In this document: positions 1 to 12,191 of the stretch, in pieces
How the letters are laid out: each line of letters begins with the position of its first letter
Position numbering within the stretch: position 1 is the stretch's first letter
From: Blastomyces gilchristii SLH14081
Taxonomy: Eukaryota; Ascomycota; Eurotiomycetes; Onygenales; Ajellomycetaceae
Direction: 5' to 3'
Assembly: GCF_000003855.2 (NCBI RefSeq)
Contig: NW_003101651.1
Location: 215,651 to 279,650, forward strand
Length of the DNA stretch: 64,000 nt
Made by a program: the position numbers and the translations under genes
Notes under the pieces: generated by a model
Databases searched by the model: none
Seen by the model: only the letters and a program-made list of their open reading frames with translations
Told to the model about the DNA's origin: nothing

Positions 1-426
1 TAATGTAATAATAGAATTTCAAAATCAAAAACCAAGAAAGATACGCCGCCAACCCAGCTAAATAATAGAAAATTTAAAACGCACAAAAGCAAGTAGTAAG
101 TACTTGATCCCCTATTAGGAATAAATGGGAATACATAGCATAGGGTACATGCATCTATCGCACACCCAGGGAGATATGGAAACACTAGTATCCGTTAGTT
201 TGGGCACGCACCAGCGGCAGATATTCATACTTTCATAGTTCAATGATTTGCCTCTCTTGCACCCATCCCTTCTTTTCTTTCGAGGTACGCATTCTTCATG
301 TTCTCTTCTTCTCCTTCTCCTTCTTCTTTTTCTTCTTCTTGTTCAATCCCACCAAAAAAAGCCCATCACAGACCGGCCCCATTTTCATGGCACATCGTTT
401 GTCAAGAATGGTTCATTAAAACGCTT
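1..426. other. 3' flank of the UNC-50/Gmh1 gene
   Basis: No coding region recognised. The stretch lies downstream of the minus-strand gene that ends at 427 and probably includes its 3' UTR. A pyrimidine-rich TTC/CTT tract at about 297-345 produces spurious Ser/Leu-rich reading frames. Confidence 0.6.
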
Positions 427-1851
427 TCATACCCCCCAAAACAACCCTTCCACAGCCATCCCCTGCCCCACTATCCCCCAGCCCACTATCAGACTAACCA
501 GCCACAGTGCTGCAAGAATAAGAATGGGAGCAAGTAATAGTTCCGTATGGTGGAGAAATGGCAGGGCGTTATAACCCAGGAAAGTGATGTAGGTGTAATA
601 TGTCAGCGCGGAGAGGTACAGTGTGTTTCCGAGGACCGTGGCAAGTGTACTGGGTGATGATTCTGAGGCGGAGGAGTTTTTCCGTGTGAGGATTGGAAGC
701 AGGAGGAACTGCAGAACGTATAGATGGAGGTAGAGTGGGAAGAAGGCGCGGTTCGATACCTAAAACTCCGACAGTTGTGTTAAACCAAAATTAACGTCCC
801 GAAGGAGCCAACCAACCAACAAAACAAAAAGAAATGCGTGGGGAAGATGAGGATGGAACGCAATGGAATGCAGGCACGCACATCAAAACAATATCCAAAC
901 TCAACCTGCTCCTTCTCACCAGGTTGCGCAAATAACCCGCCCGCCGCGCCGCGCCGTCTCGTCCTCCCCAGTATAGTCCTGCCACCCCTCCACTCGCCGA
1001 TTCTCGCGGCCGGCCCACCTGGTCCAAACAGCCGGCCAATGAAGAAATATGTTAGTGTCGAGACGAGGAGCGAGGAGCCGATGAAGTGGACGAATATGAA
1101 GAGGAAGGATAATCGGACTATGGCGCCGAATGATGGGGTGTATGCTAGACCCCAGGCAAGGGCTGTGAGGAGGAGGAAGAAGGAAAGTAGGTATGTAAAG
1201 GAGGGATCGGGGCGGTGCCAAGTGTTTTTCGTTTCTGGATGCGGTTTTGCCTAGGTTAGTTTGTTCGAAGGTAATATGTTAGGATATAGATAGGTATATT
1301 TACGTTTCTGTGCCAGTGAGGTCTCCTGTTAGCTGTATTATGTTTTGTATATTATGAATCGGAAGAGGAAGGAGATAGACCCCCAGCAGCAGCGAGGGCG
1401 TATAAAGAAAAAGAAACGTATAAAAATACTGACATGATAATACATAGACTTGAACACCTTTTTAGGCGCAATAAGCAGCGACGTCATTTCCCAAATCGCC
1501 ATTTCAAAATCCATCTGCGGGAATTTAAATAGCCTGTTTATAGAATATATAGATGCCGTTAGCGTTAGGTAGGTATAGTTCCCCGCATCCGGTGACATGT
1601 TGTTTGCCGTTGAATAGCTCTGTTTTTCATTTCGTTTTTTCCGGTTTCCATCCTTGAATTGAGACAATCCCCTGCTAGGGATCATAAAACCACCAATTTA
1701 TAGCACGACGGATAGATAAACGAAGAAGAGAAAGAATTTCTCACCTCCGGAAAAATCTGGGCATGCGTATCGACGATTCCCGCCGCGGAGCTGTGCTGCC
1801 GAAGTTGGCTGGGCCGGCATGCTGCCGGGGTACTGAGATATGAGGGTTCAT
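427..1851 (-). CDS. GMH1: UNC-50 family protein (Gmh1-like), four exons
   Basis: Exons on the minus strand are 1851-1745, 1533-1430, 1234-882 and 759-427 (TGA at 429-427), giving 298 residues. The phases (2, 1, 0) close exactly. Introns begin GTGAGA, GTATTT and GTGCGT and end CAG, CAG and TAG; the first two carry a CTAAC branch-like site. The product matches the UNC-50 family: a conserved cytosolic start (RLFKFPQMDFEMAIWEM, about residues 36-52), the TKNTWHRPDPSF signature before the first membrane span, about five hydrophobic spans (near 82-103, 109-140, 193-212, 229-252, 262-286), and the EFGYCFD and FLGYNALPF motifs. Members are inner-nuclear/Golgi membrane proteins (yeast Gmh1 interacts genetically with the Arf-GEFs Gea1/2). 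A basic, Gly/Arg-rich loop of about 45 residues separates span 2 from the FGYCFD motif. Length is close to the family norm (about 260-300). The start at 1851 is the first ATG in the first-exon frame; function in this organism is inferred. Confidence 0.9.
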
Positions 1852-4800
1852 GGCCCCTCGTGATGGAGGTTCTGACAGTGGCGGGGGGTGTATAGGAGGG
1901 CTGGTTAGGTAGAGATTCGGATGGAAGAGAAGGAAGGAGGTTGATATAACAGCAGCCCTCGTTTAGGGTAGCGTCGGGGGATTGATTGTTGTTTGATTGT
2001 TGTTTTGCTGATTGAATTGGGCCACGATGGAGTTTTGGTTAACTCGCGCCTGTGGCGCTGCTTAGCGCGATGGAGTTTGTCATTGACTGGAGGCTTGATG
2101 CGGGGGTTGGGAAGGTCGCCTATTAGCCGCGATGGAGTAAACATGTTATGTTTTATCGTATAAAAATATTTAACCAGCTTCAGCTGAACGGAGTAATTTG
2201 CAGTTTGAGAAAGAAGATATAACAACGAATTTGGCGCTCTATCGTGTTCATGCTGATTGATCTCTTGTGGTTAGTATACGGGGCTACTTGAGAGAAAAAA
2301 ACCTTTCCCCGTCATGGCATTGACAGGCTTTGATATATCTACTAATTTTTGTCTCAGTAAAAGAGATAGAAGGAGAGAACGGAATAATTTGGAGCGTCAT
2401 TCATATTGCCATTTCTCATTTATCTCATTCCAGCCCGGCTGCAAAGTCTTTCGAAGCCCAATCGCATCAATCACAACTAGTCAGCAGATAGTTGAACCTC
2501 CAGCGTTTCTCGCGTCTTGTTCATCGACTCTTCTTTTTTTCCTTAGTCTTCTTCTTTCCCTGGCCAATATGTTATGTACTCTTTCAATGATGTCATGAAA
2601 TGGCACGCTTGTAAAGAATATGTTGAATGTAGAATGTTAGATGTAGACCCGGAAGGAAAAAAGGTGTCATGCTTCCATTCCACTCTATTTCCCTCGAGAA
2701 CGGGAGAATAAACTGGGCTATATAACCCTGTTGATACACACATTTATATGTAAACGAAATGCATAACGTTATCCTTAGATATGAATCCATCTAGATACCA
2801 TACCAGCACCAGCCGCCATGGTGGGAAAGAGGCTACATCATGTAAGAGTTAGCAGCAGCGCACTACCGTACTTAATTAAATTTATGTAAAAGTCGAGAAG
2901 GATCCATCATCTATCCACGTATTCTACTCGGTGGGTTGTTTTTTTTCCCTGGGCCTTTCCTTTGTCTTCCTTTTTCTTCTTAAAAAAAGGCTACATACGT
3001 AGTCCCTGGACGGAGAATTTCTCAAGATGCAGCGGGATTTCTCAGCTCAATCAAGCGGGAGGGCAGATTGCCATCTATACGGTTGCTGGTTAAACAAATT
3101 CATTTAAGTAGTGAATTGCGAAAGATTTGGTTTATTTTGAAGGGAGGAAAGGGGAGAGGAGGGAATAGATAAGAAATATTCAAAAAGGAAGAAGTGAGAA
3201 CTAAGGGGAAATTATTACCCAACGTCTTAAATGTGCAGATTACCTTGAATAAATGCGTAATTAGCATATTACCATGGATGTACTCCGTACTCCATACATG
3301 GATAGGAGACTTATCGGGAGATTTCCAGTCCTGGGCAAAGGGGGCTGAAGACGGAAGGGAGATAAATGCTCCGTATTTCTTGATGGCGAATTGCATAACT
3401 CCATGCAACTGCTGGTGGAATCCTTGTATGGATATGGCCTGGGCACACATACTGCGTATCTACGTGTCCATGCATACACGGCTGGGCATGCATGGAGGGT
3501 AAACTCCGGGCAGGGTAGTGATGTTGCAACGCTGCTGATTATTATTCTATCATCTCTGTCAGATCCATGGATGTGCTCCACTTCTAGCAGGAGGAGCAGC
3601 AGGGGCAGAAGGAGAGGTGTTGGCAGTGCAGTGCAGTAGCAGCACGCACCATATTCGCAGAGAATGGCTGGGTACTTAGGCAGGTAAGGTATCTCTGGAG
3701 AGATGTTTTTGCAGAGAGGTTTTTGCAGAGGCAAAAGAATATGGGACACCAAGGACGAACACTTGCTTATGGAGGGGAACTATAGACGTGGAATCAATTA
3801 GCTAAATAATTAAATATCCTGGAATCTGCAACGCTACCTAGCTAGCACAACCTGTAGCAGGAGTCAGTAAGTGAGTGATAGCTCCGTCCACAGCAGCCTG
3901 GGTTAAGTTCAGACAACTGTCAACTGTAGGGTGTGGTCGGTGACTGACTGGTGTGGAACAACGTCGTTGCCCTCTTGCCCTTGATGCTGTTGGTGGTTAG
4001 ACTGGTACTTACATGTACATGTACGGAGTACATACGCAGTACATGAACAGTAGTAGTACGGAGTACTTTTTGTCTGGGACCCGTGGTGGAGCTTGGGGTT
4101 AGTAAAGGGACTAACTAGAAGCAGCCTAGTCTCTCATCTCCCGCATAAGTTTCCCAGGCGTATGGATTGCTGATTCCGAGCTGTGATTGGCCAACCCCTG
4201 ATTCACCTGACTGCCAAGCCTGGCCAAGCTCGGCCAAGCCCTGCCACGTCCTGGTCGGAATCGCGCTAGTCCCCGTCCGGCGTAGTGTTTTTGTGTCCAA
4301 AAATCGTCTCTCTTCTTCGTCTCGTCGCCAGTTCGCAACGCGGCTGAAACACCGGCTTCTTCTCCTCTTCGTGGAAGTTCTGGCACACTTCTGCTGCTGT
4401 TCTTCTGCTCCAACGAGTCAAACGACCCGACTCTCCACAACGATCTGGCTCCAGCCTCCTCTCGACTCTCGAGTCTCTCAAGTCTCATACACGCTTGCGG
4501 TCCCCTGCCCCAACGTGGAACCTGGCTGACTCTGACCCTTGGCCGTGGATCGATGATCGGATCGTCTTTGCTAAAACGGTTCTTCACTTCAATATTAATA
4601 ATGGTTTGTTGGAGTGTCTGTCTTGCGGCTTACCCAGCCCATTATTATTATTATTGATTGACTTCTTCTCCCAACCAACCCAACCACAACTCTTTTTGTT
4701 CTTCTTGCTCGAGAGAACCACCACCTCACCCTTCCCTTACCTGAATTAACCTAACCTCAGCCTGACTTATCTGTCAATGCTTCCAGAGCATTGAAGGAAC

Positions 4801-5743
4801 CAACCCGCTCCATACTCCTTTTTTTTATCCGTGCTTCGCTTTCTGTGGGCCCTTGGGAGAGGGGCCATCCCGTTGCTCCAAGGGATATCTTTTGCCAGCC
4901 AACGTATCTAGCGACCATTCGCGGACCACCAGCGCTTCCTTTGTTGCTTGTTCTACCGCCTCCTCACTCCGCTTCCTCCGTCCACTCGTCCAGCCGCAAC
5001 CAGACATCTCACTCGCTCGGCAACCTAGACCTACATAGTCCGTACATGTAGCTGCGGGTTCTCGCCAACAAATTATATACCTGCAACCCGCGAAAAGTGA
5101 GGCCTTTCTCTCTTTTGCCCTCAAACAATCGCCTCACCTCCGTCCCTTCCCTCATTCCAACCCCATTAGCCTCTGCTCTTTATTTCTATTTTTGTTTCTA
5201 CTCTCTGCTTGAGGTCAATTGGGTCCACTAAGCTTCCATTCTGCATTTGCTGACATTAGTTAATAATAATAATTAGCAGGTTTCCACTCTGTGTCAAAGG
5301 TCTCCGTTGTTGTAGCATCCCTCTTCGAATTATAAGCCGCTCTGCCTCCGCTACGCCTGCATCATTGCTTCTCCTCTCCGCCCTTGCCTGGGGATTGCTT
5401 CAAACACCTGAAATCTTTGCAGTCCATTTTCGTACATCTGGACACGGAACAATGCGACCGCATTCTCTCACTTGACTACCATCAATTTGCCTCGGCGATT
5501 TTATTCTCTTTTTGTAAAGGACGCTTCGCTTTTTCTTTGAGTAAAGCACTGGGTCCCAGGATTTGACAAAGAAGCCTGCGTTGGAGAAGAGGGCCAAAAA
5601 TAGCTCCAAACAGCTTCCAATCGCTGGCTTGGGCTCTTTCTTTCTGCAAGTAACATAACTTGGAAATTTGCTGGCATGGATTGACTGTATGCTTATGCCT
5701 GCAACTCTCGCAACCCGGACCCGCACCCAGAAACACAAACCAT
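1852..5743. other. divergent intergenic region between GMH1 and the Sec7 gene
   Basis: It holds the promoters and leaders of two divergent genes. No spliced gene could be supported on either strand. Three copies of CGATGGAGT lie at about 2023, 2069 and 2131 upstream of GMH1. TACATG-rich stretches and the motif GTACGGAGTA occur at 3281, 4021 and 4056. From about 4100 the plus strand is pyrimidine-rich, as expected for a long fungal 5' leader of the downstream gene, and it contains short ATG-initiated frames (for example 5384-5566, 60 codons) that could act as upstream ORFs if transcribed. Leader introns are possible but cannot be placed. Confidence 0.6.
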
Positions 5744-8700
5744 ATGACTTTGGAATACCCAAGAGCTCCGAAACGAGCCATGCCTGCATATTCCTCTTCC
5801 TCTAGAGCTCCCCAAATGTACAACACGTACTCTGGCGAGTCACCTCCGCGTACACCACCGTCTCAGAGCAACAAATATAGAAACGTGCGAAAGGGAGATT
5901 TGGTCCTGCGGCCCCCTCTCCGCGAAACATTTCTAGACGATCTCACCCATGTTGATGACCATGGCCACCCGGACTCCGGAGATGATGATGATGATGATGA
6001 TCATGATACCCATGACCTAGCCCTGTCCCCCAAGCATGTTACACGTACGTCAGTGGTGGATAACATGCTTTTGTCCCTGGACCAGTTCTCTGTTTGTGAC
6101 CCACTTGACAGTCCCCGTATGTTCGGTTCGAGCCTGGATCAAGAAGCTCACACCATATATACACGCTACTCTTCTATGAGGGCTAGCCGACCTCGGGGCC
6201 ACACCTTCTCTTCTTCTATCTCTTCTGATGTTGAAGCCCATTCAGAGGATAATGTTGGTCGCTACTCTAGCCAATCTACTCGTGGTCGTCGAAGTAACAG
6301 CAGTTCCAACTACCATCCTGGTCTTCGGAGAATTGACAGTGTTCGTGGGGCTGGAGAAGGTATGAGTACCCGCAGCAAGGTGTATGATGCTCAACGCGCT
6401 CTAAACGCTGCAGATCGACAGCCTTCTCATCGAACAAACAGGGTCGGCACTAAAGCCAGCAGTCGAAGCAGTGGCTCCTCCAGCGTTGACTTTAATCAAA
6501 TGATAGCTGGTGGTCGACCAGGGCAGTATCGGGAGCGACGGTCCGCCAGCTTTGATTACGGATCCCACCACCACCCCTCACTGCCATTGACTGACAATCG
6601 AGGTGGGTTGGAAGATTTCGTTCATTACAACGGGTTTCATTACGATGACATCGACGCAGCTCCCACCCCTTGTGTTCCCGTAGGCCCCCGACGCAACCAC
6701 TCACCCCCGATGCGCGAACTACCTTACAATAGAACCGTCCCCAGCAGTTCCCGCGCTCCTGCCTTGTCACGTAAGAGCAGCAGCAAATCGGCTAGGAGCA
6801 TGTATACGAAGAAAGGTCGTTCAGACACCCTCGGAACTGCTACCATCCGAGGCCGTAGAGCCGAGTCGAGGCACTATCGTGACCCAATACCGGATTTCCC
6901 TCTGGCCATGTCGACCTACCCCCACCACCAACCTGCTCCTAGCCCAACAGTTGCATTCCATAAAACTTCCTATTTTGCCCCTCAGCCAACAGTCAATAAT
7001 ACCCCACCACCACCACCACCACCCGCCCCAAAAGAACGACCAGGGTTTTTTCGGCGGGTTTTTGGTGGCGGCTCTTCAAAATCCCAAACCCCATCCCAGT
7101 CCGAAGCCGACTCTTCATATAGCCAAGAAAACGAGACCCACCGACGGCAAAGAGAACAGCAGCAAAGTGCGCCGAATTCTTCCAAAGGCCAGAAACAAAC
7201 AAAGAAGTACTCGTCCCCAGGAAACAACATGTCGAGCCGCGAAAACACCCCCGTGATAACCAAAAAGCCATCATCCTTCTTCCGTCGCCGCAAGAAGTCC
7301 ATCCCAGACCATGTTCCGCCACCATTGAAATTACCTCCTCCTAATATCCAAACTCTTAGCGGTTCGAAACCCGATCATTATAAGGTTGATCATTTACGTG
7401 GCGATTTGGGTCCAGAGCCTAGTCCAGTTAGCAGTCTCAGGAAGGTTATGGATCCTTTCTTAACAAACGCTCCCTCTCATCAGGTGGATCACGACCCCGT
7501 AGTCGACGATGCAGATAATGAGATTTCCGGCAGTGAACCACGATCTCTGAATGAGGGCAACGCAACAAAACGTGGAGATTTGGAGCATAATCCACGTGGG
7601 AAGAAGCCAAGGAAACCCAGTTCGCTTAATTTCAAATCCGGACTTAGTCTTAACGTGCCTTCTCGTGACCATGATGATTCTTTCCTGGCGGATAGCAGCA
7701 GTGGAAATGAGGGAACCGGTCTTTCGTATTCTGGTGAAAGATTCAGGCGGCCTATGACTAGCCCCAATGCACCAACTCACATGAAACTAATGCCAGTTGG
7801 ACAATCATCGGAAGTCGCTAGTGGTTCACATTCGTCAGGGAAAACGAGTGCTAGTAGTTCCCGTGCGTCGTACTCAATTTTGCCGGCGTACCTGAAATCG
7901 TCGCATAGCAGGCACGGCGCAGTTGATGAATCGTCCACTACAACTTCATTATCGACTTCAGTGTCGGATCAGAAAACTCAACACGGCTCGTCATCTGTGC
8001 AACCTCAAATTCTACCGGGGGATAATCATGCCCGTCCTTCGAGGCAACTGCATGAGAAGGCCTGGCTGGAGCCTGATTCTTCTGTAGAACATTTAGCTGA
8101 TGGGCGTGGCAAGTTGGATCTACCGCTGGAAGGGACAGTTACGTCTCCGCGGGCGTCGCTATCAACTGTGTCCAACTATCACACTGCATCAACCACTCCT
8201 ATAATCCCGGATGATGAAAACACAAACAAAGATACTAAGCCGCAGGCACTGCCTCCGCTACGTACGGAGATACAAGCCGAGAAGAAACCCACCGATGCTA
8301 ACAACGGTGAAACTACTGGCCTTGCTATTAATGAGGAGCCTACTGCGGAGGATAGACAGCATGCCCAAAGGATATTCGACGATCTCGACCATGACGCAGA
8401 CAAAGAACCTGCTGCAGCTTGGCTTGGAAATCCAGACCGGTCAGCCGTTAGAAAGGCTTACATGGAACTTTTTGACTGGTCAAATATGAATATCTTAGCG
8501 GCATTGAGAGGATTATGCGGGCGACTTGCGCTAAAGGGTGAAACTCAACAGGTTGATAGGATTCTTGATGCTTTCTCATCGCGTTGGTGTGAATGTAATC
8601 CGGAGCATGGGTTTAAGGCAACAGGTATGTTAGAATCATTTCCCTTCAAATTGTCGTTTTGGCTGCTATATTTTACTAATAATCTTTTCTTTCGTTTTGG

Positions 8701-10778
8701 TAGATGTTGTTCATACAATATGCTACTCTCTTCTCCTGTTGAATACCGATCTCCACATGGCGGATATTGAGCAGAAAATGACTCGCAGTCAATTTATTAA
8801 GAACACTATGCCGACTATCCAGAGGGTTGTTTCTGATGCTGCTCCGAACGCTTTCGAACGAGCAAACCCTGGAAATCTTTCCAGCAAGACCCAAACTCAA
8901 GGAGCAAGCGTGAACTCTAGCCCGCTTGTCGCAAAATCTCCTACGCTGTTGCCTATTCGACATGGAGGCGACGGTTCAGTAGATATGGATGTTCCCAATA
9001 ATACCCTCTCAAAACCTGTTGAGGACACTCCCAGGACGAACTCTGTATGCACCATCTCCACGAGCCAGAATCTTGATGTTGTTTCCGGCGATTCGGGACC
9101 CTTGGTTTCTACGCCATACCGGGGCACACAGAAAAGCTGGGAATTTCAAATTGAAAACGTTCTTAAAGACTTTTATCACTCTATCCAAAAACAGAGATTA
9201 CCCCTGCGAGGCGCCACTGCAGAAGCTGAAGAACATCAACAGCATTCGAACAACTTTCTAACACTGACTGGTAATATGCTTCGTCGCACACCAAGCACGT
9301 TGAGCAAAAGCGGATCAGATATTCACCCCCGAGGTCGGCACATGGAGAATCGAGTGTCAACCGCAAGGTGGTCGTCGAAACCTAGGTCTCGCCCGAGATT
9401 GTATCCAACTTCACATTTCGGCTCAAGCCGTACAAGCCTCGATGATCAATCGTCTCTTTGGTCGCCATCGGCATCGAGTACGTGGAGCAAGCATTCCCTT
9501 GGCAAGACATTGACATCTATGTCGATGGATTCTCTAGGTTCTGAATTTCCACGAGGAGACTATCAGCAGTCCATTGGGTTTGCCAATGCCTTGAGTCATG
9601 CTATTATTCGCGAGGACTCGGCTAATTCTCTGTCCGGCATGGAGGATCCCGAACGTGCAGCGGCGCTTCTAGAGGATGAAACCTTGGAGCTCGCGGGTGC
9701 ACCGTGGGCAAAGGAGGGTAGTCTCAAACATAAACATCATCTTGATTCAGTCGATAAACGCTCCAAAGATAGAAATTGGAATGAATCGTTTGCCGTGATA
9801 CAGCGCGGTTGGATGAGATTGTTTTCATTCAACGCCTCAAGCAAGTCCATGCGGCTGAAGCCGAAACAGCGACAGAATGGCGGTCTTGTCGTCGGTGGGG
9901 GGAATTGGACAGAGAACGCTGAGGAAACGTGGAAGTTCCTTCTACGCCAGTCCATTGCCAGCGCCCTCCCGTCACCGGGCTACTCAAAGTCCCGACCCCA
10001 TGTATGGGCTCTAAGCTTGCCCACCGGCGCTGTTCACCTGTTCCAAGTAGGCACGCCAGATATCGTGAAGGAGTTCGTCTCATCCGCCAACTATTGGAGC
10101 GCTAGGTTATCCAAGGAGCCTCTATTTGGAGGCATCAGTAACATCGAATACGGCTGGAGCACTGCAGTCATTAACAGCGCTTTAGTCCATAATAACAGCA
10201 ACACCGAAAACACCGCTGCCCCTCCCTCTTCCTCCTCCAGCGGCCCTCATCCAACGCCACCACCACAAACCGCAAACTCCTCTGCAACCCGCCAAAGCTT
10301 CCAAAGCTCCTTCCGTGGCTCCCTAGACCACCCATCCAACATCCGCCCGCGTCTCCCCGCCGACCGTATACACATCAGCGACTGGACCCCTCCGCAACAA
10401 AGCATGATGGCATCCACACTCCCAGAAAAAGAACAACTCGCCACGCTGCGCAAATACGTGAAACACGTCGAGGAGGAGCTGCAGCGACATAACGAACTGC
10501 GTGCCGCGATGACTCTGGCCTTCACTCCCCGCCACCCTAACGCGAATAAGGCGCTGGCGAATTGGGAGCGGAAGAGCTCGTATTTGCTGAGGGAGATTGT
10601 GAAGTTTCGGACGTATATTGATTGTTTGACGGCGGCGCAGACGTTGAGGGAGAAAATTACAGGTGGCTCTGGCGAGACTACGCGTACGGAAGTAACGACG
10701 GCGACACCGGAAGCACTCGAGCTTAAGACATCATCGCCAGTTGATAGGCCGCGGGCTTCTAGTTTTAGTGTTTCTTGA
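5744..10778 (+). CDS. Sec7 and PH domain Arf guanine-nucleotide exchange factor (EFA6/Syt1/Yel1 type)
   Basis: Two exons, 5744-8624 and 8704-10778. The intron at 8625-8703 starts GTATGT, has branch-like TACTAAT at 8674 and ends in TAG; joining gives 1651 residues and repairs the Sec7 domain. The Sec7 domain (about 865-1010) loads GTP on Arf GTPases. It has FDWSNMNILAALR, then GETQQVDRILDAF with the catalytic glutamic finger at residue 933 (8540-8542), then YSLLLLNTDLH and QFIKNT after the splice. A PH-like domain follows (about 1295-1430) and a C-terminal helical region (about 1532-1615) with NWERKSSYLLREI, an arrangement typical of EFA6-like GEFs that act at the plasma membrane or endosomes. 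The first 860 residues are Ser/Pro-rich and probably disordered, with an Asp run from GAT repeats near 5980, a Pro run near 7005 and two FFRR basic patches near residues 434 and 512. The same frame is open upstream to an ATG at 5660; 5780 (better Kozak context) is the other candidate start. Confidence 0.88.
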
Positions 10779-12191
10779 TGACCGTTTCCTTTGTTTTTGG
10801 GTTTGATTTTGCTATTGTGGACTTTTAATTTTTTTTCTTTTTTTCCTAAGGCTGATATTATATCTGAACCACTTTTCTTCTAGAGTTTTTACTTTTTTTG
10901 TCTCTTTTTTGGGGGGGGGACAACCCCATACGACTGGGCCGGTGTTGTGAAATTATTACACATTATTGTTAATTGTGTCTCACACTACACTTGCTGGTTT
11001 ACATCTTTGCAATGAGTCTACTTTTTATTTTTATTATTTTTGTTTTTAATTTTTAATTTTTGTCCATTTCTCTTCTCGTGACAATGGCACACAAGGCAAG
11101 CAAGCGAAGAAACGAATACGTATATTACTTTACTTATATTATTTTAATATCCTCTTCTCCTTTTCTTCACTTTGTTTATTTGATCATTTCTCAGCTGGGC
11201 ATAATCTGACCTGATTCCATGATTTCATTCCGTTTATTTATTATTTATTTTCTTTTTCTCATGATGTTTCTTTGCAAGAATTTCAGTGGCATTTATTTTT
11301 TATTTTTGTTAAGCTATCATAACTGTTGTGTTTAAAGGTATGAGGCTTAAGTAACACTTTTGCTCTAAGATAATTCAATCAACATTTCTGATAAATATCT
11401 GTATTGATTTTGTGTATTGTTGATTTACAGTGTGTCGAGGATGGAGTGCATATAAAATTGCGATTTCATGTCGCCTATTTTTTCGAAATGCCATTTTTTC
11501 ACCGTAGGTAAATGGTTGTAGCTCGTGGCAAATGGGGTTTATGGATGACCTGCTGAAGCCGGAGAGAGAGATAGCTTTGGCTTGAGAGAGAGAATGGGAC
11601 AGCTTCCTCGCGCAGATGGCTACGGTAGAATAATAATACGTGCCAATTGAATGGTTTCTGGTCTCTTGAACGAGTTAATGGGCCAGTTCATGAGGGGGCC
11701 TTAACTGTGCTCGCCTCGAAGTAGATATGGGAGGATATTGAGCCGGATTCCTAAATATAGACGATGCCGCTGGAAATTGATAGACATATAAATAATCCGA
11801 ACGAGTACTCAATTCTGCGTGTCTCCAAGGGAAGTAAGGAAAATGTGGAAAGCTGAATAATTGAGTAATTGGGTTGAGGTTGTGCCGAATGGCTGTGTGT
11901 GTCCCTGAACCAAAAAGAATGTTTGAAGTATTTATTTATTTATCACGGCCAGAACCTGGAACACCTCCAGCACCAACATCTACCACAACAACGAACGCCC
12001 AAGGCTTTATTATCACCATGCGCTGAGCAGCTACAACAACCAAACCAATTGGCCCTGCACTCCAACATACTACTAACCTAAGGCCCTATACTGGACTTTC
12101 TGCTGACGGACGGCATGACAACAAATCACAGCCAAACACATCTCGAACGAACCACCACAACATCCACCTAAACAGATATTCAAGAATAGCC
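10779..12191. other. intergenic: 3' end of the Sec7 gene and promoter/leader of the ApsB-like gene
   Basis: T-rich low-complexity sequence to about 11,330 with a run of nine or more G at about 10,911-10,919. No convincing gene. A 60-codon frame at 11899-12081 lies in the probable leader of the downstream gene and looks non-coding. Confidence 0.6.

Noticed and set aside
838..1254. 138-codon plus-strand frame
   Set aside because: Antisense shadow of GMH1 exon 3.
3261..3752. 163-codon minus-strand frame
   Set aside because: Irregular composition, no family resemblance, no splice or start context; probably chance in intergenic DNA.
4126..4587. 153-codon minus-strand frame
   Set aside because: Lies opposite the pyrimidine-rich leader of the Sec7 gene; Arg/Glu-rich composition follows from that bias.
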